NCBI GenBank assembly: GCA_903933715.1
Contig: CAIZLD010000008.1
Coordinates: 1 to 59,634 of the forward strand
Source: an uncultured Spartobacteria bacterium
GTDB lineage: Bacteria; Verrucomicrobiota; Verrucomicrobiia; Chthoniobacterales; Chthoniobacteraceae
Length of the DNA stretch: 59,634 nt
Direction of reading: 5' to 3'
The notes below the pieces were generated by a model. That model had not been told where the DNA came from and searched no databases. It was given only the letters and a program-made list of their open reading frames with translations. Within the stretch, counting starts at the first letter, position 1; every line of letters begins with the position of its first letter. Below, one piece after another: positions 37,168-45,120 of this stretch. The position numbers and the translations under genes are program-made.

Positions 37168-37788
37168 ATGCAAATAGACAGCTATCGAGGAGGAGTGTTC
37201 GAAACCAATTGCTTTTTAATTTCCGGTCCCCAGGGAAATATTCTCGTGGACGCCCCGGAAGGAGCCCGGGACTGGTTGCAAGCCAAGGGGCTCAAAATCA
37301 GCACGCTTTTGCTCACCCATGGTCACATTGACCACGTCTTTGATGCGGCGAAGATCAAGGCCGCCCACGGTTGCCGGGTTGGTTATCACCGGGAGGGGAC
37401 GCGCATGTTGACGGAACCCGGTTTCTTCCGCAGCTTGGGCTTCCCCTGGGATGTTGAGCCGGTTCAGGCCGATTTCTTCATTGAGGAAACCGCCTCTTTG
37501 CTCGTGGACGGCGTCGATTTCAAGGCGCTTTATGTTCCAGGCCATTGCCCCGGTTCCATCTGTTTTTTTGACAAGGGGGCACGCAACCTTTTCCCCGGCG
37601 ACGTACTGTTTGCCGGAGCCGTCGGGCGCTGGGATCTCCCGGGCGGCGACCGTCAATTGCTCATTTCGGGCATTGTGGATAAACTGCTTCCCTTGGGGGA
37701 CGATGTCCGCGTATTCCCCGGGCACGGGGCGTCCACCACGCTCGGCAGAGAACGGGCCGGTAATCCGTTCCTGGCGGGAATCCCGTAG
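37168..37788 (+). CDS. Metallo-beta-lactamase fold hydrolase (glyoxalase II-like)
   Basis: The 206-residue protein has THGHIDHVFDA (the HxHxDH zinc motif), GHCPGSICFF, LFPGDVLF with the bridging aspartate, and the C-terminal VFPGHGASTTL, the full set of dinuclear zinc ligands. Length and motif spacing fit the small YcbL/glyoxalase II-like hydrolases. Substrate is unknown; thioesters such as lactoylglutathione are typical. Starting at 37168 places MQIDSYRGGVFETNCFLI at the N terminus as in the family. It is divergent from prc. Confidence 0.92.
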   Translation: MQIDSYRGGVFETNCFLISGPQGNILVDAPEGARDWLQAKGLKISTLLLTHGHIDHVFDAAKIKAAHGCRVGYHREGTRMLTEPGFFRSLGFPWDVEPVQADFFIEETASLLVDGVDFKALYVPGHCPGSICFFDKGARNLFPGDVLFAGAVGRWDLPGGDRQLLISGIVDKLLPLGDDVRVFPGHGASTTLGRERAGNPFLAGIP

Positions 37789-37900
37789 CCGTTTTTGCCT
37801 GGAAAAAGGCAAATGTTGGTCGTGAATTGAGCGGGGGAGGTGAAAAAAGTTCCTCCGATAAACACTCAAAGAGACGGGGCATCGTCGAAACCAAGGTACG

Positions 37901-38569
37901 ATGAAAAGTTTCAGAATAGCAGGGTTGATAGTTGCCCTCTGGAGCGTCTCGATCCTCCCCGCGACAGCCTGGGTGAGTGGAAATGGCCGTGCGAACAACA
38001 GGCCGGGGTTCAACAGGGCCAATTTTGGGAACCGTCACTTCCGGAGCGATTTCCGGCGGGACTTCCGGAGGGATTTCCGGAGGGATTTCCGGCGGAATGA
38101 CAACAACGACAACGGGACCAATGTCTTCTTGGATAGCGGATCTTATTTCTACCCTTACGGTCCGTATGGTCCCGACTACCGAGTCGATTACTCGGTGAAC
38201 ACCCCTTCGCGGCAATCCAATTCTCCCTACCAGATTCCGCTTAACGACGGGATCCATTTGTCGCCGCTCGATTCCGGCTATCCCGGCCCACTTCCGGCTC
38301 TGGACAATTTTGTGAATCGCTATCCGGTGGCGGCGCCTCCCCTGGATCCTGCGGCTCCTGCCGTAGCACCGGAATCATCCGGACCCGACATTGACCTCGT
38401 TGTTGGCGTGCAAAGGGAACTGAGGCGGCTCGGATACTACCGAGGAATCGTAAACGGAATCAGTGACGGGAGGACTCGCGCCGCAATTCGTGCCTATGAG
38501 GCGAGTGTGGGGCTCCCGGTCACCGGCGTCATGGGCGGGGTGCTGATTCGGTCTCTGAATCTTTTTTAA
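37901..38569 (+). CDS. Secreted protein with FRRD tandem repeat and peptidoglycan-binding domain
   Basis: A 222-residue exported protein: signal peptide MKSFRIAGLIVALWSVSIL to about ATAW. Next is an arginine/asparagine-rich stretch with a 12 bp tandem repeat (38039-38098) encoding FRSD-FRRD-FRRD-FRRD-FRRN, then a proline/tyrosine-rich linker. The C-terminal PG_binding_1 domain (about 165-220) includes VQRELRRLGYYRG and TRAAIRAYEASVGLPVTG. It probably sits in the periplasm or envelope bound to peptidoglycan. The next gene is a paralogue. Confidence 0.85.
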   Translation: MKSFRIAGLIVALWSVSILPATAWVSGNGRANNRPGFNRANFGNRHFRSDFRRDFRRDFRRDFRRNDNNDNGTNVFLDSGSYFYPYGPYGPDYRVDYSVNTPSRQSNSPYQIPLNDGIHLSPLDSGYPGPLPALDNFVNRYPVAAPPLDPAAPAVAPESSGPDIDLVVGVQRELRRLGYYRGIVNGISDGRTRAAIRAYEASVGLPVTGVMGGVLIRSLNLF

Positions 38570-38639
38570 TTGCGGCGTGAACGGAATAATCTGCCGGGAG
38601 AAACGCTCAAAAGAGGGTCGAATTTCCGATACCCTTTTT

Positions 38640-39389
38640 ATGAAACTGCAAAATATTCCCATTTTGACGGCAGCCCTGATCCTGAGTCTCTCGGCTCCGG
38701 CTTTCGCGCATGACGGCAGAGGCGGAGGCGGGCGTGTCGGAGGCGGAGGAGGGTTCCGGGCGGCTGGCGGGGCGCGTGGGTTCGTTGGAGCCCGTGGATT
38801 TGTTGGAAATCGGGGGTTCGTCGGGAATCGGGGGTTCGTCGGAAATCGGGCCGCAATCGGGTCTCGCGGCTTTGCCATCGCCAGATCCGGCGGGCTGGTG
38901 GCCGGGTTCGGGCATTTCGATGGACGTTTCAACCGCTTTGACCGCTTCAACCGCTTTGACCGCTTTGACCGCTTTGACCGCTTCAACCGCTTCAACCGCT
39001 TTGACCGGCGCTTCGATGGCAGAAATCGTTTTAACCAGGGTGGCGGGAATGTGGTGGTTATTGGTGGCGGCGGCTATCCCTATTACTACCCCAATTACGG
39101 GGGCTATCCTGTTTATCCCGACAGCACGGCCTATCAGTACCCGCAATCCTATTATTACAGCAATTACGATCTCCCTGCGGTTGGGGAATACGCCCCGGTC
39201 CAGGTGACGGGGGATGTGGTCGCAAATGTGCAGCGGGTATTGAAAAGCCAGCGGCTTTATTTTGGGCCGATTGACGGGGTCAGTGGCGGAGCGACCCGCG
39301 CCGCGATCCGGGCTTACGATGCTGCCGTGGGATTGCCGGTGACGGGGATCATCGACAGGAGCCTGCTTGCATCAATGGGCTTGATGTAA
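38640..39389 (+). CDS. Secreted repeat-rich protein with peptidoglycan-binding domain (paralogue of upstream gene)
   Basis: The 249-residue protein has a signal peptide (MKLQNIPILTAALILSLSA, ending APAFA). A glycine-rich N-terminal half contains four RGFVG(A/N) units (about 38785-38850) and then alternating RFDRFNRFD units (about 38925-39010). A tyrosine/proline-rich segment (YPYYYPNYGGYPVYP) precedes the C-terminal PG_binding_1 domain with TRAAIRAYDAAVGLPVTG, nearly identical to the preceding protein's. The low-complexity half looks structural, possibly nucleic-acid or polysaccharide binding. No known family was recognised outside the C-terminal domain. Confidence 0.85.
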   Translation: MKLQNIPILTAALILSLSAPAFAHDGRGGGGRVGGGGGFRAAGGARGFVGARGFVGNRGFVGNRGFVGNRAAIGSRGFAIARSGGLVAGFGHFDGRFNRFDRFNRFDRFDRFDRFNRFNRFDRRFDGRNRFNQGGGNVVVIGGGGYPYYYPNYGGYPVYPDSTAYQYPQSYYYSNYDLPAVGEYAPVQVTGDVVANVQRVLKSQRLYFGPIDGVSGGATRAAIRAYDAAVGLPVTGIIDRSLLASMGLM

Positions 39390-39455
39390 CTCCGCTTTGG
39401 TTCTTGGCGTCCGGGGACCGGCGCTTTATCATGCCGGTGTCGGTTCCTGTGATTC

Positions 39456-40874
39456 ATGAAAGAGTTTGATCTTATTATTTTGGGAGGGGGAAGCGCCGGG
39501 TATGCGGCGGCTTCCACGGCCAGCCGATTGGGGCTAAAGGTGGCGGTGGTGGAAGGCGGAACCGAAGTCGGCGGGCTCTGCATTTTGCGCGGCTGCATGC
39601 CTTCCAAGACGCTCATCGAATCCGCTAACCGTTACCTGACGCTACGCCGGGCAGGCGAGTTTGGGTTGAGCACAGGGGAGATCCGGTTTTCGGTCGAGGA
39701 AATCCAGGCCCGCAAGGGGCAATGGGTGGCGGAGTTCGCCAAATACCGCGCCAAGCAACTGGAGACCGGGCGCTTCCAATTTATCCGGGGCTGGGCCGGT
39801 TTTATCGATCCGCACACGGTAGAAATTCGCGAACCTAACGGGAATCTGTTGCAGTTGACCGCCGAGACGTTTCTCCTCGCCACCGGTTCACGCCGCAAAA
39901 CCGTCGAAGTGCCGGGGCTGGTTGAAACGGGGTTTTGGGACAGCGATGCCGTTCTGGCCGCTCCCCGGGTTCCTGCTTCCGTGGTGATCCTGGGCGGCGG
40001 GGCGACAGCGGTGGAGTTTGCCCATTTTTACTCTGCCCTGGGCACCAAGGTAACGATCATTCAACGCGGCATTCAGCTTCTCAAGGAAATGGATGGAGAC
40101 GTCGCTCAGGCATTGGAAGACGCCTTTCGGCACCGTTCGGTTTCGGTTCATTGCCACACGCAGCTTTTGCGGGCCGAGCGGACCGACGAGGGGCTCAAAC
40201 GCGTCGTTTTCACGCAGGAAGGGGAGACGCACGCGGTGGAGGCGGAGGAGATCATCTATGCGCTGGGCCGCGAGCCGCAGTTGACCGGATTGAACCTGGA
40301 AAAGATCGGGCTGGCAACGACCCGGGGTCGCCTGGCGGTCGGGCCGACCCAGCAGACGCTGCTCCCCCACATTTTCGCGGCGGGCGACGTCTCCGGACCG
40401 CACGAGATCGTTCACATCGCCATTCAACAAGGGGAGCTTGCCGCCCGCAACATCGCCCGGCTTCTCAAGAGTAATGGAGAGGGGGCCGCCTCCCGGCTCG
40501 AAGAAATCGACTATCGTCTGCGCCTGTTTGTGGTTTTCAGCGAGCCGGAAATCGGCGTCGTCGGTATGACCGAACGGGAATTGCAGGGGGAGGGGGCGCG
40601 CTACAGGGTGGCCTCTTATCCGTTCAACGATCACGGCAAATCGTTGATCATGGGGGAAACCGAAGGGTTTGTGAAACTGCTGGCGAGCGAGGAATCCGGC
40701 GAGATCATCGGGGCGGCAGTAATCGGCCCCCGGGCTTCCGAGTTGATCCACGAAGCGGCGGTTGCCCTGCGTTTCCGGGCCACGGCGCGGGATTTGGCCG
40801 AGATGCCCCATTACCACCCGACCCTCAGCGAAATCTGGACCTACCCAGCGGAGGAATTGGCCCAAGGAATGTAG
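39456..40874 (+). CDS. FAD-dependent pyridine nucleotide-disulfide oxidoreductase (Lpd/MerA-like)
   Basis: The 472-residue protein has the FAD-binding motif ILGGGSAGYAAA, the redox-active cysteines C42 and C47 in GGLCILRGCMPSKTL, a second Rossmann motif VVILGGGATAVEFAHFY for NAD(P)H, and HIFAAGDVSG. The dimerisation domain ends with HYHPTLSEIW, holding the catalytic histidine-glutamate pair. The CILRGC form, rather than CLNVGC of E3 enzymes, places it with mercuric-reductase-like or orphan dehydrogenases. There is no N-terminal heavy-metal domain. Substrate unknown. Confidence 0.88.
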   Translation: MKEFDLIILGGGSAGYAAASTASRLGLKVAVVEGGTEVGGLCILRGCMPSKTLIESANRYLTLRRAGEFGLSTGEIRFSVEEIQARKGQWVAEFAKYRAKQLETGRFQFIRGWAGFIDPHTVEIREPNGNLLQLTAETFLLATGSRRKTVEVPGLVETGFWDSDAVLAAPRVPASVVILGGGATAVEFAHFYSALGTKVTIIQRGIQLLKEMDGDVAQALEDAFRHRSVSVHCHTQLLRAERTDEGLKRVVFTQEGETHAVEAEEIIYALGREPQLTGLNLEKIGLATTRGRLAVGPTQQTLLPHIFAAGDVSGPHEIVHIAIQQGELAARNIARLLKSNGEGAASRLEEIDYRLRLFVVFSEPEIGVVGMTERELQGEGARYRVASYPFNDHGKSLIMGETEGFVKLLASEESGEIIGAAVIGPRASELIHEAAVALRFRATARDLAEMPHYHPTLSEIWTYPAEELAQGM

Positions 40875-40886
40875 ACCTTGACTGAG

Positions 40887-41729
40887 ATGACGCCGTTTTC
40901 TTTTACCCTCCTGGTCATTGGAATTTCGATATTTGCCGGGCTGCTTGGGTCTTTGGTGGGTGTCGGGGGAGGGGTGATCGTGGTCCCGGCGCTTTCGCTC
41001 TTTCTCGGGGTCGATATTCGCGCATCGATTGCCGCTTCGATCATTGCCGTCGTGGCGACTTCCAACGGAGCGGCTTCCGGCTATGTGCGCCAACGGTTGA
41101 CGAATTTGCGGCTGGCGATGCTGCTCGAAACCGCCACCGCCGCCGGAGCCCTCTGCGGAGCCACACTCGCGGTCTACATCCCGGGACGCGGCCTTTACCT
41201 TCTCTTTTCGATGGTGCTGGCTTACACCGCGTGGTCGATGTCGCGGCCCAAACCGCAAGATTCCGCGGTTCCGAGCGGGCTCCCCACGGATTCCTGGGCA
41301 CAGCGGCTCAAGCTCGATGGTTCTTATTTCGATAAAGCGCTTCAGAAGGAAGTCACTTATCGGGTGAGCCGCACAAAACTGGGGTTGGTGGTGAGCTACG
41401 CAGCCGGGGCATTGAGCGGATTATTGGGAATTGGGGGCGGGGTGTTGAAAGTCCCGGTGATGAACCTCGCCATGGGAATCCCTATAAAGGCTTGCACCGC
41501 GACCAGCAACTTTATGATCGGCGTGACGGCAGCAACCGGAGCCGCCGTCTATTTCACCCGGGGGGATGTGCTCCCCTTCGTCGCCGCGCCGGTGGCGGTG
41601 GGGGTTCTTTTGGGAGCCAAAATCGGCTCCCGGTTGCTCGGATACATTGAAAGCCACTGGATTCGCGTGGCATTCGTGGCGGTCATGGTGGTGAGCGCCA
41701 TCCAAATGTTCTGGAGGGCCATCGCATGA
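40887..41729 (+). CDS. TauE/SafE family membrane transporter
   Basis: A 280-residue membrane protein of about eight hydrophobic segments with the two internally repeated motifs of the family: LLGSLVGVGGGVIVVPAL near the N terminus and LSGLLGIGGGVLKVPVMN in the middle. These proteins export sulfite, sulfoacetate or related anions. A TTG start at 40878 is possible; I use the ATG at 40887. Its TGA overlaps the DUF1634 ATG, a pairing seen in many genomes. The long hydrophilic loop in the middle (about residues 110-160) is typical. Confidence 0.9.
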   Translation: MTPFSFTLLVIGISIFAGLLGSLVGVGGGVIVVPALSLFLGVDIRASIAASIIAVVATSNGAASGYVRQRLTNLRLAMLLETATAAGALCGATLAVYIPGRGLYLLFSMVLAYTAWSMSRPKPQDSAVPSGLPTDSWAQRLKLDGSYFDKALQKEVTYRVSRTKLGLVVSYAAGALSGLLGIGGGVLKVPVMNLAMGIPIKACTATSNFMIGVTAATGAAVYFTRGDVLPFVAAPVAVGVLLGAKIGSRLLGYIESHWIRVAFVAVMVVSAIQMFWRAIA

Positions 41730-42124
41730 AACGGGAACCGATCGACTTGGAAAAGATTATCAGCGGAGAGTTGCGATGGGGGGTTGCGCTCAGTCTCATT
41801 CTGCTGGGGGTGGGGAGCGCGCTTTTCCTGCTGCACCCCGGCGGCGCATCCCGGGGGGGCGGGAGCGTGTGCGACCTGAGCCAGGTTCTTCAGCGTTGCC
41901 CGATGGACCATTACACCTGGAGCTGGTTTGCCAACGGCCTGGCCCAATGGCATGGCGATGTTTTTGTGATCCCCGGCCTCGCGCTGCTGATCGCCACCCC
42001 CGTCTTGAGGGTCGCGGTATCCATCTTCGCGTTTGCCCTTGAAAAAGACCGGATTTACGTGGGCATCACCACCCTGGTTCTTGCGCTATTGATCCTTTCC
42101 TTCTTACTTGGCAAGGCAGCGTAA
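41726..42124 (+). CDS. DUF1634 family membrane protein
   Basis: The 132-residue protein has three hydrophobic segments (about 20-35, 75-100, 110-130). The block QWHGDVFVIPGLALLIATPVLRVA is typical of DUF1634. It is coupled to the TauE/SafE transporter by an ATGA overlap, which suggests it is an accessory subunit. Function is unknown. Confidence 0.85.
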   Translation: MKREPIDLEKIISGELRWGVALSLILLGVGSALFLLHPGGASRGGGSVCDLSQVLQRCPMDHYTWSWFANGLAQWHGDVFVIPGLALLIATPVLRVAVSIFAFALEKDRIYVGITTLVLALLILSFLLGKAA

Positions 42125-42215
42125 TCGGCGCACCAGGTTTTTGATGAATCGAAACAGATGAACCCTGAAAAGCAAACCCGGTTGACATCCCTCGGCGTTA
42201 CCATGATAATTTCTG

Positions 42216-42701
42216 GTGTTTAACCGAATTTTGCCCCAAAAGACCACATCCCCTGAGGAGCACAAAACCACCATCTCCACACCTGAACTCACACCCAATA
42301 TGGCAGATCTAACGACCACTAAAAATCACCTTTCAGCCGACGTCGAAATCAAAGGCTCGATCAAATTCCAAAACGAACTGACCATCGACGGCAAAGTCGA
42401 AGGTGAAATTACCTCTCCGGGCGTGCTCGTTATCGGTGAAAACTCCGAGGTGCGCGGCGAAATCAAGACCAAATCCGTCACCGTGCATGGCAAAGTGCAG
42501 GGCAACATCACCGTTGAAGAACGTTGCGAGCTCAAAGGCCGCGCCCAGTTGATCGGCGATCTGAAAGCCGCCCGCCTGGTGATCGAAGAAGGGGCCACCT
42601 TTGTCGGCAAATCCGAAGTTTCACCGAAGGGAGGCGTCAAGCCGATGGAAGCAGCCCGCACTCCCGAACCCACCAAGGTGTCATCTATATTGGGGCGCTA
42701 A
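42216..42701 (+). CDS. Bactofilin
   Basis: The 161-residue protein contains the bactofilin (DUF583) right-handed beta-helix, about residues 40-135: SADVEIKGSIKFQNELTIDG, VEGEITSPGVLVIGE and KSVTVHGKVQGNITVEER. Bactofilins polymerise into membrane-associated cytoskeletal filaments that position cell-wall enzymes or pili. A GTG at 42216 gives an N terminus MFNRILPQK, similar to the membrane-binding N termini of other bactofilins; the alternative is an ATG at 42300. Neither has a clear ribosome-binding site. A second bactofilin follows. Confidence 0.9.
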   Translation: MFNRILPQKTTSPEEHKTTISTPELTPNMADLTTTKNHLSADVEIKGSIKFQNELTIDGKVEGEITSPGVLVIGENSEVRGEIKTKSVTVHGKVQGNITVEERCELKGRAQLIGDLKAARLVIEEGATFVGKSEVSPKGGVKPMEAARTPEPTKVSSILGR

Positions 42702-42734
42702 TTGGAGGGTTCACACCACCAAAGCCTCTAAAAA

Positions 42735-43583
42735 GTGTCCAGCCAGACGCCACAGTCCGGTGGCAAGGTTGCCGTAACCTGTCCGCTTTGCGGTTTCAAA
42801 CAGCTCGAGTCGCCGTACGCCAAGAGCACGTTTTGCCGTAAATGCGGCGGACATTACGAACCGGGGAAATCCAGGCCGATCTTGAGCAAGGAAGAACCTT
42901 CCTTCCTTGCCAGGCTCGGCGAGATTTTCTCACGCCAAAAGACGCGGGACATCACTTGCTTTGATTGTGCCGCGGTCCAAACGGTCAGCAACTCGTCGAG
43001 CTCGAGCATCTGCCCGCACTGTAGCGCGTACATTGACCTGAGCGATTTCAAGATCAAGACGGCATTTAGCCGGATGATCCAGACGCAGGGAACCGTCACG
43101 ATCGGGGCCAAGGCCGACGTCACCAGTTCGAAAATCGCATGCCGGGAGGCGTTCATCGAGGGGAAACTGCGCGGTAACCTCCTTTGCACCGGCACAGCCC
43201 ATGTGAAATGGAAGGGCAAAATCCCCGGCGCGATCGAGGCCCGGCAACTGCTCGTCGTCAAGCGTTCCGAAGTGGAGTTTGTCCGGCCGGTCAAAGTAAA
43301 ATCCGCCGAGATCTCCGGCAAAGTCTCGGCCAATCTCCATGTGGATGGGACCGTCAAAATCACCAAACGCGGGTGGCTGGAGGGAACCGTCTATGCCCGG
43401 GGAATTGTCGTCGAAAAAGGCGGGGTTTTCCTGGGTGAACTGATCATTGGCGAGCCGTCGTTTGTGCAGCCGGAGCTGGCGACCGCAGCGGAGCCGTATT
43501 CCCCCAAAACGCCCGTCAAAACCTCCAAACAGCCCAAAGTGGAGCCAAAAACCGGGCAGGCTGATTTGGGTCTGGATCTCTAA
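42735..43583 (+). CDS. Bactofilin with N-terminal double zinc ribbon
   Basis: In this 282-residue protein two cysteine pairs, CPLCGFKQL...FCRKCGGHYE (about 16-40) and CFDCAAVQT...CPHCSAYI (about 74-100), form zinc ribbons ahead of a bactofilin beta-helix (about 115-245, with GKLRGNLLCTGTAHVKWKG and GKVSANLHVDGTVKI). The C-terminal tail is proline/lysine-rich. The start is a GTG at 42735. It lies 33 bp after the first bactofilin, so the pair is probably co-expressed and may co-polymerise, with the ribbons recruiting another partner. The fusion is unusual. Confidence 0.85.
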   Translation: MSSQTPQSGGKVAVTCPLCGFKQLESPYAKSTFCRKCGGHYEPGKSRPILSKEEPSFLARLGEIFSRQKTRDITCFDCAAVQTVSNSSSSSICPHCSAYIDLSDFKIKTAFSRMIQTQGTVTIGAKADVTSSKIACREAFIEGKLRGNLLCTGTAHVKWKGKIPGAIEARQLLVVKRSEVEFVRPVKVKSAEISGKVSANLHVDGTVKITKRGWLEGTVYARGIVVEKGGVFLGELIIGEPSFVQPELATAAEPYSPKTPVKTSKQPKVEPKTGQADLGLDL

Positions 43584-43810
43584 AAAGGGGGCATCTTTGG
43601 GTGGAGGGCATCTTTGGTGGATCGCGATCTCCGAGCGCGATTGAGCTGAGCTGCAATCTGAGGAATCCTGCTGCGCCATTCCACTCGTTCCTTCCACTCG
43701 TCCCCAAGTTGCACTTGGGAATGCCTCTCTGGCGAAGTTGCACTTCACAAACGAGCCATCAAAACCAAACGCATTCTTCAGCTCCGGAATGGGGCCAAAT
43801 TCCTTAATTC
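43584..43810. other. Intergenic region before the pilin operon: repeat remnants
   Basis: Together with the promoter stretch this gap is 320 bp and has no gene. It holds GGGCATCTTTGG direct repeats (43587 and 43606), a GGTGGATCGCGATCTCCGAG repeat remnant (from 43616), and a CCCAAGTTGCACTTGGGAA hairpin (about 43711-43729) of the same class as those in the tandem repeat at 34246. Confidence 0.6.
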
Positions 43811-43826
43811 TGGCATGCTTGCTGCT
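43811..43826 (+). promoter_or_regulatory. Candidate sigma-54 promoter for the pilin operon
   Basis: TGGCATG-CTTG-CTGCT matches the sigma-54 consensus TGGCACG-N4-TTGCW at the essential GG and GC with exact N10 spacing, with one mismatch in each box. It lies 78 bp before the first pilin start, which has AAGGAG as its ribosome-binding site. Pilin genes are sigma-54 dependent in several bacteria, and an NtrC-type activator lies 12.6 kb away. It is a match by eye only. Confidence 0.4.
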
Positions 43827-43903
43827 TCATCTGAAGGGAAGGAGTGACTATTCGCCCCGGGCTAACTAAAATGGCCAAGTAAAACCTCCACCATAAGGAG
43901 TCC

Positions 43904-44452
43904 ATGAATCTCTCCCATAAACCCAGCTCCGGTTTCTCTCTCCCTGATATTGTTGTTTCTGTCGCCATTCTGGCCATCGGCATCGCGGGAATCTACGGCA
44001 TGTTTTTTTACGGCATTGCCGCCTTGCGAGCTGCGGATAACGGCGCAATCGCCAATAAAAATTTGCTTCAACGTCTCGGGCAACTCCAAAACCTGTCAAG
44101 CTGGTTCGATCTGACGGCTCCAAGTTACATCAGCACGCTCCTTTCCACCCCCATCACCACAACAGCACAAAGCCTCCCCGGGCTCACCCAAGAGAGCATT
44201 ACGATCTCAGTCGTGTCGGTTCCGTATGTCAGTCCGGTGCCGAGTCCTACCCCGAGTCCAACAGCCACACCCACCCCGTTTACCGTCACCAGGTCCGGAG
44301 CCAGCGTCAATACCACCTCAAGCGCTTCCCTCTCCGGTGCGGCGGCCGTGAACGTCAAACTGAATGTTCAGTGGCAGGATAAGTCCGGGCGATCGCATAC
44401 CCGGGAGATTTCCACCGTTCTCAGCAGCACGGGCCTCCGACCTACCTTCTAA
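43904..44452 (+). CDS. PilV-like minor pseudopilin
   Basis: The 182-residue protein has a type III prepilin signal: SSG followed by FSLPDIVVSVAILAIGIAGI, cleavage after G10. The residue at +5 of the mature protein is Asp (D15), not the usual Glu. A proline/threonine-rich linker (SPVPSPTPSPTATPTPF) lies about residues 108-125. It is the first gene of three overlapping pilin-like genes. Likely a minor pilin of a type IV pilus or a type II secretion-like apparatus; the main pilin and ATPases are not in the window. Confidence 0.82.
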   Translation: MNLSHKPSSGFSLPDIVVSVAILAIGIAGIYGMFFYGIAALRAADNGAIANKNLLQRLGQLQNLSSWFDLTAPSYISTLLSTPITTTAQSLPGLTQESITISVVSVPYVSPVPSPTPSPTATPTPFTVTRSGASVNTTSSASLSGAAAVNVKLNVQWQDKSGRSHTREISTVLSSTGLRPTF

Positions 44453-45120
44453 TGAGATCCAAACCACGAGTCGATGGCTTTACCCTGACGGAAACGATGG
44501 TTTCCACCGCGCTCTTTATTTTTGTGACGGCGGCGATTTACACGTTCTATATAGGGCTCCAGCGGGGGAGCGTTTTTTCAGTGAACTGGAGTGAAAGCCG
44601 CGTCTCGCAGCAGCGAGTGCTCGATTCCATCGGCGTCGATCTCAGGAACGCAATTGGGGTAGAGGTGGGGAGTGGCACCATGTTGTTACGACTAACCATA
44701 CCGGCCCGTTATGCCGCCTACGAAACCAGCGGGTTCGCCGCAGGAGACCCGGCGCTTTCCTCGACCAATGGGCTTTTGGTTGGCCTCAATTCCAATGCCT
44801 CCGGGACCAACACGGTGGTCTATTCGCAGGTCAACAACATTGTCTCCCGGATTATGACGACCTCTGGCGGGGTTAATGCCAGCCGGGTCGTGGGCGACTT
44901 CAGTCTGTGGAACGGCGTGACGGGCGCCATGAGTCAGGCCGGGGCGATCACGGTCAAAATTCAAGACGCCTCCGGAAATCTCCTCTCCGGAACGGTGACC
45001 GCAGATACCGTCGTTCCCCTTGTTATCGCCACTGTCGCCTCCGAGTCGCCCAAGCTCCCCGCCGTCTCAAGCACCTTGAGCGACATTATTCTTTTGAGAG
45101 CCAAATGTTTCAAACCATGA
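44452..45120 (+). CDS. PilW-like minor pseudopilin
   Basis: The 222-residue protein has a prepilin cleavage site after G9: GFTLTETMVSTALFIFVTAA, with the expected Glu at +5 (E14). The rest is a soluble beta-rich domain without a recognised family. Its ATG overlaps the previous stop (TAATG), and its TGA overlaps the next start (ATGA). It resembles PilW/GspJ in position and N terminus. Confidence 0.82.
   Translation: MRSKPRVDGFTLTETMVSTALFIFVTAAIYTFYIGLQRGSVFSVNWSESRVSQQRVLDSIGVDLRNAIGVEVGSGTMLLRLTIPARYAAYETSGFAAGDPALSSTNGLLVGLNSNASGTNTVVYSQVNNIVSRIMTTSGGVNASRVVGDFSLWNGVTGAMSQAGAITVKIQDASGNLLSGTVTADTVVPLVIATVASESPKLPAVSSTLSDIILLRAKCFKP

Noticed and set aside
38785-39010. Short regularly repeated DNA that might be a CRISPR-like array
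   Set aside because: The repeats are directly adjacent without spacers and keep a protein frame, so they are coding tandem repeats.
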